The position numbers and the translations under genes were made by a program. From assembly GCA_963821715.1 (NCBI GenBank), contig CAWGET010000006.1, positions 62,001 through 126,000 of the forward strand: a stretch of 64,000 bases of DNA, in the 5' to 3' direction. The first letter of the stretch is position 1, and every line of letters starts with the position of its first letter. The notes below the pieces were generated by a model. The model saw nothing but the letters and a program-made list of their open reading frames with translations. It did not search any database and was not told the DNA's origin. Below are positions 46,204-53,771 of this stretch, in pieces. This DNA is from CAWGET01 sp963821715 (GTDB lineage: Bacteria > Bacteroidota > Ignavibacteria > Ignavibacteriales > Melioribacteraceae).

Positions 46204-46803
46204 TCAAATATGAATTTTTAATTCAATTAATTTATTTTCAAGCTCTGAAGCATCTTCAAGTAAAATTGCTTTCATACTAACTGTTAAAGCAGATTGAAAA
46301 TTTTCTTCACGATCGTCAATAAATAAACATTCGTTAGGTCCTTTATGCAATACTCTAAGAGCTTTTTTAAATATTTCCGGTTCAGGTTTCCTTACTCCGA
46401 AATAACATGAGCTGAAAAAGGAATCAAAATATTTCCACAAATCGAACTTCTTAATTCTGTAATTATTTAATTCAAACGACTCGTTATTGATGCTAGCGAT
46501 CTTATCTTCTTTGCGAGCGTTTAACTTTTCAAGTAATTTTATTGTTGAATCTATTTTCTTTAATTGTGAATACATAAAATCGATATAATCTTTTTCTGTG
46601 AATTCTCGTTTGTCATTAAACACAAGATAATCATACAGTGTAATCTGTCCTTTTTCAAACTGCTTGAACACTTTTTAGTCTCTGTTCCAGCTCTTCATAA
46701 TCAATAGAAAATTGTTCGGTGATTTCTCTCTTGATATGTGATCCCAATCATTTGTAAAGCAAACTCCACCAATGTCAAAAATGATTATCTTTATTGAATT
46801 CAC
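46204..46803 (-). pseudogene. HAD-superfamily hydrolase, two frameshifts
   Basis: From a GTG at 46803 the reading is NSIKIIIFDIGGVCFTNDWD, motif I of HAD-IA enzymes. After about 25 codons a one-base shift is needed to continue as ITEQFSIDYEELEQRLKSV, and another to reach FKQFEKGQITLYDYLVFN. From there the frame is intact: motif II ASINNES, the lysine in GVRKPEPEIF and motif IV FIDDREEN. The whole is about 198 residues, the usual size of YihX-like phosphatases (alpha-D-glucose-1-phosphatase class). All motifs are kept, so loss is recent or technical. Confidence 0.75.
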
Positions 46804-46823
46804 TTTATACTTTCATTTATAGT

Positions 46824-47009
46824 TTATGAGCGTTCTATATCATTGCCCAGGTGAACTCTAATCACCCGCCTATTTTTATCATTTAATGAACGGAAATCAC
46901 CAAGCGCTTGCGCCCGGTTTAGGGTAGCAAAATCATATTGCTCTCCGGGTATAGGTAACTCTTTATCAGAATCATAAGTAAAAAGTAAATACACGCCGGT
47001 ATTTGGTCC
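46824..47009 (-). pseudogene. C-terminal scrap of transaldolase/phosphoglucose isomerase
   Basis: 62 codons ending in TAA read GVYLLFTYDSDKELPIPGE, FATLNRAQALGDFRSLN and RRVIRVHLGND. This is the end of the bifunctional transaldolase/glucose-6-phosphate isomerase family. The preceding 90% of the gene is missing: homology stops at about 47010, where an aconitase scrap begins on the other strand. No ribosome site or start. Confidence 0.7.
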
Positions 47010-47015
47010 GCCCTT

Positions 47016-47363
47016 GCGGCTAAAGGCACATTCTTATTGGGAATAAAAGCCGTATTGGCGGAAAGTTACGAGCGTATCCACAGGAGTAATTTAGTTGGAA
47101 TGGGCGTACTGCCGCTTCAATATGAAAATGAGACAACAGCCGAAGGATTAGGGCTATCCGGCAAGGAAACGTTTACAATAACCGGTATAGCAGAGGATAT
47201 TAAGCCATTGAAAAAAGTGCAGATAATCACTAAAAATGAGAAGGGAGAAGAAAAGAAATTCCATGCAATCGCCCGTCTCGATTCCGAAATAGAAATTGAA
47301 TACTACCGGCATGGCGGAATATTGCAGTATGTGTTGAGGCATTTTTTACAAAAGGAAGATTAA
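47016..47363 (+). pseudogene. C-terminal scrap of aconitase
   Basis: From AAKGTFLLGIKAV the frame reads LAESYERIHRSNLVGMGVLP and LGLSGKETFTITGI to a stop at 47363. This is the last swivel-domain part of aconitate hydratase, about 115 of 750-900 residues; the IHRSNLVGMGVLP loop is the usual signature. The upstream part is absent and the expected GRDW before AAKGT is lost. It meets the isomerase scrap head to head within about six bases. Confidence 0.8.
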
Positions 47364-47669
47364 TTAATTTCTTAGTTAACAATAAATCTCAGAGGAAACG
47401 AACAAGGAACGAGAAAGTGACCTACGAATGAAGTGGGGTGGAAGGCCACACAGCCACCAACATTGGCTATACATAATGCGGGCGAAAGTGCGATAATGAA
47501 AGTAAGAACTTTAAATAAACCCATCGGTAATCGGAAAAGTAAGTATTCTTGAAATTCCGCACTATGCATAGCCTAGGGCGTAAGCCATTCTGAAAAGCGG
47601 AAAGGAACGCAGTTGCACCATTTGGTTATTTGCTGATTTTGTTCCTTCTCGCCCATAACAAAAAAGCTT
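47364..47669. repeat. Non-coding stretch with imperfect inverted repeats
   Basis: GGCTATACATAATGCGG (47465-47481) and CCGCACTATGCATAGCC (47557-47573) are inverted, 15 of 17 matching. AAGGAAC (47602-47608) pairs with GTTCCTT (47641-47647). The stretch separates two unrelated gene scraps, so it may mark a recombination or mobile-element site. No transposase or integrase gene is seen. Confidence 0.45.
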
Positions 47670-48254
47670 CGTGTGATTTTCAGCGGAATTGGAGATATTA
47701 AATTCGATAATGGAACTCACGGTACATTTGATGTAGACTGGGCGGATGGGTTGTCGCCTGAAGAAGGTGCCGTTAGCATCGCTAAATACAAAAATGTATC
47801 AAGTCATGATATCGGGGGAATCAGTTAAAAGGGGTTTTCGGTGAAAGCGAAATTCTCGGAAAACTGGTATATATCGGTTTTCCCTTTGAAACTATTTATC
47901 CGGAAGAAACGCGTAATTCGGTTATGAGTGCTGTTCTGAATTATCTATCCTCCGAAATTACTTCTGCAGAAGGAGTTTACTCCGGTTCACCGGATAAATA
48001 TTCAATCAGTCAGAACTACCCCAACCCGTTCAATCCGACTACAAAGATTAGCTTTTCTTCCAGAACGGAATAATGTGCAGCTTAAAATATTTGATATTCT
48101 CGGAAGAGAAATCTCAACTTTAATGAATGAAGAAAAACCTGCCGGAACTTATGAAGTGGAACTCGAAGGTTCTTCTTTATCATCCGGGATATATTTTTAT
48201 CAAATTAAATCGAGCAAATATTCAGATATTAAGAAGATGCTGCTTATCAAATGA
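47670..48254 (+). pseudogene. C-terminal scrap of a sorting-tail exported protein, two frameshifts
   Basis: Starts abruptly at RVIFSGIGDIKFDNG and reads FDVDWADGLSPEEGA. After a one-base shift near 47828 it continues LKGVFGESEILGKLVYIGF, FETIYPEETRNSVMSA and the sorting tail QNYPNPFNPTTKISFS. A second shift near 48060 leads to NNVQLKIFDILGREI, SGIYFYQI and KKMLLIK. The domain before the tail resembles the end of surface amidase or polysaccharide-lyase-like proteins of the phylum. No start; it begins just after an inverted-repeat stretch. Confidence 0.75.
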
Positions 48255-48557
48255 GAAAATTTATTATCCTAATTGCTATTTTTATTCTATGTAATATAAG
48301 CCAAAAAAGATTCTTATCAAGAAATTGATCCTCTAAGTGTTCGAAGTTTATTAATAGAACTCATCCGTTGTGATAGTGTAATAATAGGAACCGCAACAGG
48401 TTTTATTGTTGAAAAAGATAACAGAAACTACTTAATAACAAACTGGCATGTTGTTTCAGGCAGAAATCCTAACAATAATCAAATAATGAATAAATCCAGA
48501 CTAGTTCCAAATAAACTTAAAGTCTGGTTCGATAAATTCAGTTTCTCAATAATTTAG
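48251..48557 (+). pseudogene. N-terminal scrap of a trypsin-like serine protease
   Basis: The ATG at 48251 overlaps the preceding stop (ATGA). A signal peptide MRKFIILIAIFILCN is followed by a one-base shift and then SYQEIDPLSVRSLLIELI, IIGTATGFIVEKDNRN and YLITNWHVVSGRNP, with the catalytic histidine in TNWHVV. The frame ends at 48557, before the aspartate and serine of the triad. About 100 of 300 or more residues remain. Confidence 0.65.
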
Positions 48558-48734
48558 GGTAAGTAGGGCTGTGTTTGGGTTGTTTAGGCGCAGTTACTGA
48601 TAGTATCTCAGTTTGATCTATATTGGTTTATCATATCCAAATATTTATATTTTTGCTATTTTAATGAGTAATACATTTTAAAATAACATCTAGTTCTGCA
48701 ATACAGCATTCTAAATAAATAGGGAATCCTAATA

Positions 48735-51218
48735 ATGAAATTTCACCCAGCCTCTTTTTTAATTATCTTTTTTTTAATTCAATTTTCAACATCAATAACA
48801 GCCCAAGGGGACGCAGAGGAAAAAGTTGATAGTTTACTTTCAAAAATGACACTACAGGAAAAACTGGAATATATTGGAGGATACAATGGATTTTATATCA
48901 GAGGAATAGAGCGGCTGGGGCTGCCTGAAATAAAAATGTCTGATGGTCCAACCGGTGTGCGCAATTACGGACCAACCACGGCATATCCGGCAACAATTTG
49001 TCTGGCTGCTAGCTGGGATACCGAACTGGCTGAGAAATTTGGAACTGCAATGGGACGCGATGCACGAGCAAGAGGAGTACATATTTTATTAGCTCCCGGT
49101 GTAAATATTTACCGCGCTGCGTTTGGCGGAAGAAATTTCGAATATCTTGGGGAAGATCCATATTTGGCAAGTAGAATGGTAGTGCCGATAATAGATGGGA
49201 TTCAATCCCAGGGAGTTTCTGCAACAGTCAAACATTATATAGCAAACAATCAGGAGTTCGATCGTCATAATGTTAGTTCTAATGTTGATGAAAGAGCTCT
49301 TCGGGAAATATATATGCCGGCTTTTAAGGCTGCAGTTCAAGAAGCAAATGTAGGCGCCGTTATGACTGCTTACAATCCGGTTAACGACATTCATGCTTCG
49401 GAACACAATTATCTTGTTAATGAAGTATTAAAAAAAGAATGGGGCTTTGACGGAGCGGTTATGTCGGATTGGGTTTCAACATATTCTACTGAAGGAGTTG
49501 TGAACGGTGGTCTCGATCTCGAAATGCCTTCCGGCAAATTTATGAATCCCGATTCGATCATGCCTTTGATAGAATCCGGTGAGATAAAGGAATCAACCAT
49601 TGATGATAAAGTGCGTCGAATATTAAGAATGATAGTAAAATTTAATTTTATGGATCGAGATCAGGAAGTATCTACAATTCCGAAGGATCATCCTGAAAAT
49701 AGAGCAGTTGCATTAAAGATTGCAGAGGAAGGAATTGTTCTTCTGAAAAATGAAGCCGGATTGTTACCATTAAAAAAAGAATCTCTAAAAAAGATCGCGG
49801 TGATCGGTCCGAATTCTGATCCTGCAGTTTACGGTGCCGGAGGAAGCTCCTTTACTACACCATTTGAAGCGGTAAGTGTACTTGAAGGTATAAAAACAAT
49901 TGCAGGCGATAAGATAGAGGTTCTTCATAAAAAAGGAATTAATAATTTAGGCGGCGAAGAAACATTCGATAATTCTTCATTATTTCATTCAGATGACAAC
50001 TCCGGTTTAAGCGCTGAATATTTTAATAATATGAATTTTGAAGGCGAACCGGAATTAGTGAGAGCCGACGAAAAAATTAATTTTACCTTTAGCGAAAATC
50101 CTTTGGGAGGCGAGGAGAATTCTAACTATTCAGTTAAATGGTCTGGATATATTAAACCCGAAACAACGGGAGAATACCGATTTTATGTTTCAGGAGATGA
50201 CGGTTACAGATTAATTATGAAGGGAGATACTTTAATAAACGCCTGGTTCGATCAAGCTCCGACAACCAGAAGTGCTTTAGTGAATTTGGAAGCAGACAAA
50301 AAATATGATCTTATTCTTGAATATTACCAGAATGGGGGCGGAGCGGAATTAAAATTCGGATACGGTGAAGAAAAAAAATCACAAATAGAGGAAGCAGTTG
50401 AACTCGCTGCAGAATCGGATGTTGTAATTTTGTGCATCGGATTTAATAAAAATAGTGAAGGTGAAGGAAGAGACAGGGAATATAACTTACCGGACGAACA
50501 GGTGCAGCTTATTAAGAAAGCATTGGAAGTAAATAATAATACGGTAATCGTATTAAATGCCGGAGGAAATGTGAATATGAATCCTTGGATCGATAATACG
50601 AGTGCACTGCTTCACGCCTGGTATCCTGGTCAGGAAGGTGGAACAGCAATAGCTGAAATAATTTTCGGCGAAGTTAATCCTTCCGGTAAATTACCTGCCA
50701 CATTCGAAAAAAAATGGGAAGACAGTCCGGTTTACGGATCATATCACGATGAAGACAAAGATAAAAATGTAGAATATTCAGAAGGAATTTTCCTTGGGTA
50801 CAGACATTTTGACTCGTCTTCCACAAAGCCGAGATTCCCATTCGGATATGGTTTATCGTATACAACTTTTCGGTATGATGATTTGAAAGTTGCTGCTCAA
50901 AATAAAGACGACGAAGTAGAAGTCAAAGTTACTTTTAATGTAACTAATACAGGCGAACATGCAGGAGCAGAAACAGCACAGCTTTATGTTTCGGATTTAG
51001 AATCATCGGCAGAACGACCGGAAAAAGAACTAAAGAGCTTTACAAAAATTTTTCTTCAACCGGGAGAAACAAAACAGACTGAGATTATTCTGAATAAATC
51101 TGCATTTCAATATTATGATGTCGATGACTCAAAATGGAAATTAGAAAAAGGTGAGTTCGAAATTCAAGTTGGAAGTTCATCCGAAAAAATATTGCTTAAC
51201 GAAAAAGTTAGTTTATAA
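48735..51218 (+). CDS. Exported GH3 beta-glucosidase with PA14 domain
   Basis: 827 aa. Signal peptide (FLIIFFLIQFSTSITA, cleavage near 23). The GH3 barrel has MSDGPTGVRNYGP, GRNFEYLGEDPYLASRM, VKHYIANNQEFDR and nucleophile D245 in GAVMSDW. A PA14 carbohydrate-binding insertion sits inside the second domain (about 415-560: LSAEYFNNMNFEGEPEL, YRFYVSGDDGYRL). The acid/base glutamate is in GEGRDREYNLP. A fibronectin-III-like domain (FPFGYGLSYTTF to LNEKVSL) closes the protein, without a sorting tail. It cleaves beta-linked glucosides, probably in the periplasm. It is the only intact plus-strand gene in the 46-51.5 kb stretch; AGGGAATC precedes the ATG. Confidence 0.93.
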   Translation: MKFHPASFLIIFFLIQFSTSITAQGDAEEKVDSLLSKMTLQEKLEYIGGYNGFYIRGIERLGLPEIKMSDGPTGVRNYGPTTAYPATICLAASWDTELAEKFGTAMGRDARARGVHILLAPGVNIYRAAFGGRNFEYLGEDPYLASRMVVPIIDGIQSQGVSATVKHYIANNQEFDRHNVSSNVDERALREIYMPAFKAAVQEANVGAVMTAYNPVNDIHASEHNYLVNEVLKKEWGFDGAVMSDWVSTYSTEGVVNGGLDLEMPSGKFMNPDSIMPLIESGEIKESTIDDKVRRILRMIVKFNFMDRDQEVSTIPKDHPENRAVALKIAEEGIVLLKNEAGLLPLKKESLKKIAVIGPNSDPAVYGAGGSSFTTPFEAVSVLEGIKTIAGDKIEVLHKKGINNLGGEETFDNSSLFHSDDNSGLSAEYFNNMNFEGEPELVRADEKINFTFSENPLGGEENSNYSVKWSGYIKPETTGEYRFYVSGDDGYRLIMKGDTLINAWFDQAPTTRSALVNLEADKKYDLILEYYQNGGGAELKFGYGEEKKSQIEEAVELAAESDVVILCIGFNKNSEGEGRDREYNLPDEQVQLIKKALEVNNNTVIVLNAGGNVNMNPWIDNTSALLHAWYPGQEGGTAIAEIIFGEVNPSGKLPATFEKKWEDSPVYGSYHDEDKDKNVEYSEGIFLGYRHFDSSSTKPRFPFGYGLSYTTFRYDDLKVAAQNKDDEVEVKVTFNVTNTGEHAGAETAQLYVSDLESSAERPEKELKSFTKIFLQPGETKQTEIILNKSAFQYYDVDDSKWKLEKGEFEIQVGSSSEKILLNEKVSL

Positions 51219-51453
51219 ATGCATCTACCAGACAAAGTATTGCAGAAATACAACAACGAGAAAATTAATACAACTTTAGAAAATATCTTCAAAGCTTACA
51301 AAGTTGTATTCTGGTATGATGGATGACAAGAATTATATTATAGAATTAATAGTTAGAATTGATGGAGTAGAAAAAGTTGTCATGGATAATCCAATTATAG
51401 AAAATTTAAGTTATATATTCTATAATCGACAAATAATAAGAATAGTTAAATAA
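51219..51453 (+). pseudogene. Possible N-terminal scrap of a PglZ-like protein
   Basis: From an ATG directly after the GH3 stop: MHLPDKVLQKYNNEKI, then IFKAYKVVFWYDG, which resembles the start of PglZ proteins (phosphatase-like components of BREX defence islands) with their VFWYD motif. A one-base shift then leads to DDKNYIIELIVRIDGVEKVV and a stop at 51453. The remaining 85-90% of PglZ is absent and no other BREX gene is visible. The match is short and judged by memory. Confidence 0.35.
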
Positions 51454-51509
51454 ATAGATGGGCATTTAAGGGAAATTTTAGTTTCACATACCTTTTTATT
51501 AATAAGTCC

Positions 51510-53339
51510 TTAATTTTCTATTTCGAATCCGTCCCGATGATCTCCTGTTATTCTTTTATGGATGCTCATGGCGCAGCTTATTAAGCCAAGATGAGTGTAT
51601 GCCTGCGGGAAGTTTCCAAGTTGAATTCCCGAAAGAGCTAATTGTTCCGAGTATAATCCGACATGGTTTGCAAATGCCAGTATTTTTTCAAATTTATGAT
51701 AGGCTTCGTCTACCCGTCCGCATCTTGCTAAATTTTCAATATACCAAAAAGAGCAAACATTAAATGTTCCGTCAGTTCCCGAAAATCCGTCTTCAGCAGC
51801 TTCATGCGGAACATATCTGAATACTAAGAAATCGTTAACCAGATCCTTTTCAATTTTTTTCAATGTAGTCTGCCACATCTTATCGTATGGAGAAATAAAG
51901 CGCATAATTGTCATTAACAGAATAGAACCGTCAACATTTTTCGCTCCTTTGTATTGGACGAACGATTCTTCTTCTTCATTCCAGAAATTTTCATAAATGT
52001 AGTTGAAGATTTTATCCCTTTCTTCAAGCCAGTTGGAAGGTAATGGAAAGGATCGTTTTTTCCCCAGCTTAATTCCCCTGTCGAAAGCAACCCAGCACAT
52101 TAGCTTCGAATAAAGAAAATCCTGCTTTTCTCCGCGAACTTCCCATATGCCGGCGTCTTTATCTTTCCAATGTTTTGTAAGGTAATTAAGATGATGACTT
52201 AGATGCTGCCAAAGCTGGTAAGAGATCGGCTCAGCATATTTATCATACATATAAATTGAATCAATCAATTCTCCATAAATGTCCAGTTGTACTTGGTTTG
52301 TTGCGTTATTACCTATTCTCACCGGAGTTGATTTTTTATATCCCTCAAAATCAAGATTTTCTTCATCGGGCGCTTCTTTTCCATCCAGGGAATAGATCAA
52401 CTTAAGCTTACCGTCGCCTTTAACACCTTCGCAATGTTTTTCGAACCATCGTATGAAATTCTTTGTCTCTTCCTTATATCCAAGATTGATAAATGTAAAG
52501 AGCATAAAAGATGCATCCCGCAGCCAGGTAAATCTGTAATCGAAATTCCTTGTTCCGCCAATATCTGCAGGCAGGCTGAATGTTGGAGCTGCAACAAGAG
52601 ATCCCATTTGATAGGAAGTCATAAGTTTGAGGGTTAGCGCAGATCTGCTTACAATTTCCCGCCAGCGTCCTTTGTATCTTGATCTCGAAATCCAATCGCT
52701 CCAGAAATGAAAAGTTTCTTCATATTTTTTATTTACAAATTCTTCAATATCAGATATTTTTTGCTGATCTTCCTCAACTAGTTGTAAAATAAAATATACA
52801 CTCTTTCCAGGTTCCAATTGGAATTCAGCAACGCCCTCTTTTTCAACAACATTCATTTTAGTATTACTTAAAAGTCTTAAAGACATTTTATCATTATCTT
52901 CATTTTCGCAAGAAAAATTTATTGCATTTCTTTTTTTCTCTATTTCAGCTTCTGAACGTGCATAATTAAATCTTGGACTGCATTTCATACTGAACATATT
53001 TTGCTGGTTTATTGCCTTTACTTTTCTTATCAAAACGTGTCCCTTATACATCTGTTCAACAGGCATGAAATCAGTTATTTCAACAATTCCTTTATTAGAT
53101 AAAAATTGAGTTACAAGAATATTTGTATCACTAATGTAAATTTGTTTCGTATTATAATCTTTTTCCATAGGGAATATTTGAAAAGAGCCTCCTTTTTTAT
53201 CATCGAGCAGCGAGGCAAAAATAGAAGGGGAATCGAAATATGGAAAACACAAAAAATCGATTGTACCGTCACAACATACTAATGCAGCGGTGTTTAAATC
53301 TCCTATAATTGCATGATCTTCTATTTTAGGGTAACTCAT
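51510..53339 (-). CDS. GH15 family glucoamylase/trehalase-like enzyme
   Basis: 609 aa. The N-terminal trehalase-like domain begins IEDHAIIGDLNTAALVC, followed by the alpha/alpha-barrel: RFTWLRDASFMLF, the catalytic glutamate in AGIWEVRGEKQDFLYSK, and the second in GLYSEQLAL. SLPADIGGTRNFDYR is also typical. No signal peptide, so cytoplasmic. Bacterial members of this subgroup hydrolyse alpha-linked glucans or trehalose to glucose. It is the last gene of the seven-gene operon, 40 bases after the transducer-like gene, and probably releases sugar for the oxidative enzymes upstream. Confidence 0.92.
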   Translation of the reverse strand: MSYPKIEDHAIIGDLNTAALVCCDGTIDFLCFPYFDSPSIFASLLDDKKGGSFQIFPMEKDYNTKQIYISDTNILVTQFLSNKGIVEITDFMPVEQMYKGHVLIRKVKAINQQNMFSMKCSPRFNYARSEAEIEKKRNAINFSCENEDNDKMSLRLLSNTKMNVVEKEGVAEFQLEPGKSVYFILQLVEEDQQKISDIEEFVNKKYEETFHFWSDWISRSRYKGRWREIVSRSALTLKLMTSYQMGSLVAAPTFSLPADIGGTRNFDYRFTWLRDASFMLFTFINLGYKEETKNFIRWFEKHCEGVKGDGKLKLIYSLDGKEAPDEENLDFEGYKKSTPVRIGNNATNQVQLDIYGELIDSIYMYDKYAEPISYQLWQHLSHHLNYLTKHWKDKDAGIWEVRGEKQDFLYSKLMCWVAFDRGIKLGKKRSFPLPSNWLEERDKIFNYIYENFWNEEEESFVQYKGAKNVDGSILLMTIMRFISPYDKMWQTTLKKIEKDLVNDFLVFRYVPHEAAEDGFSGTDGTFNVCSFWYIENLARCGRVDEAYHKFEKILAFANHVGLYSEQLALSGIQLGNFPQAYTHLGLISCAMSIHKRITGDHRDGFEIEN

Positions 53340-53379
53340 AATTATCTCATATTTTTAAAAAATTTATTTCACAACTCTT

Positions 53380-53760
53380 TTATTCAACAGCAAAAGCAAT
53401 AGTTGATAAAAGTGCATTCTCCGCTTGCCTTGAATCAAGACGTGTATGCTGAACTACGATCGGAACATCAGATTGGATAACACTAGCATAATCCTTTCCT
53501 CGCGGGACCGGTTCAGGTTCTTTTAAATCGTTAAAACGCAAGTGCTTAGTCCTTCTTGCCGGAACTTCTATTTTGTATGGTCCAGCAGGCTCCCTATCCG
53601 AGAAGTAAATTGTTATTTTAATATTAGCGTTTTGGTCGTTAGTATTCAAAATACATGCTGTTTCGTGACTAAGCATTTCCGGTTCAGGACCGTTACTTGT
53701 CTTGGGAATATATCCTTCTGCTATTGCCCAAACTTTTTTTCCTATTTCTTTGCTTTTCAT
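53380..53760 (-). CDS. Sensory-rhodopsin-transducer (ASRT) family protein
   Basis: 126 aa from the second ATG (53760), which stands seven bases after AAAGGA; the first ATG is too close to it. The sequence is strikingly close to the Anabaena sensory rhodopsin transducer: VWAIAEGYIP, NGPEPEMLSHETACILN, GPYKIEVPARRTKHLRFND, ASVIQSDVPIVVQHTRLDS and QAENALLSTIAFA. This soluble beta-sandwich has been proposed to bind small molecules such as sugars. No rhodopsin gene is in the window. Eleven bases separate it from the FAD oxidase gene and 40 from GH15, so it probably serves carbohydrate sensing for this operon. Confidence 0.92.
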   Translation of the reverse strand: MKSKEIGKKVWAIAEGYIPKTSNGPEPEMLSHETACILNTNDQNANIKITIYFSDREPAGPYKIEVPARRTKHLRFNDLKEPEPVPRGKDYASVIQSDVPIVVQHTRLDSRQAENALLSTIAFAVE

Positions 53761-53771
53761 CTTCATTTCCT

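Noticed and set aside
47465..47669. Integron attC sites near the gene scraps
   Set aside because: The arms do not show the RYYYAAC / GTRRRY-type core boxes and no integrase is present.
52434..52637. Plus-strand frames inside the GH15 gene
   Set aside because: Antisense shadows of a complete glycosidase with no ribosome site.
53380..53760. Light-sensing function for the ASRT homologue
   Set aside because: No rhodopsin gene in the window and all neighbours are sugar or redox enzymes.
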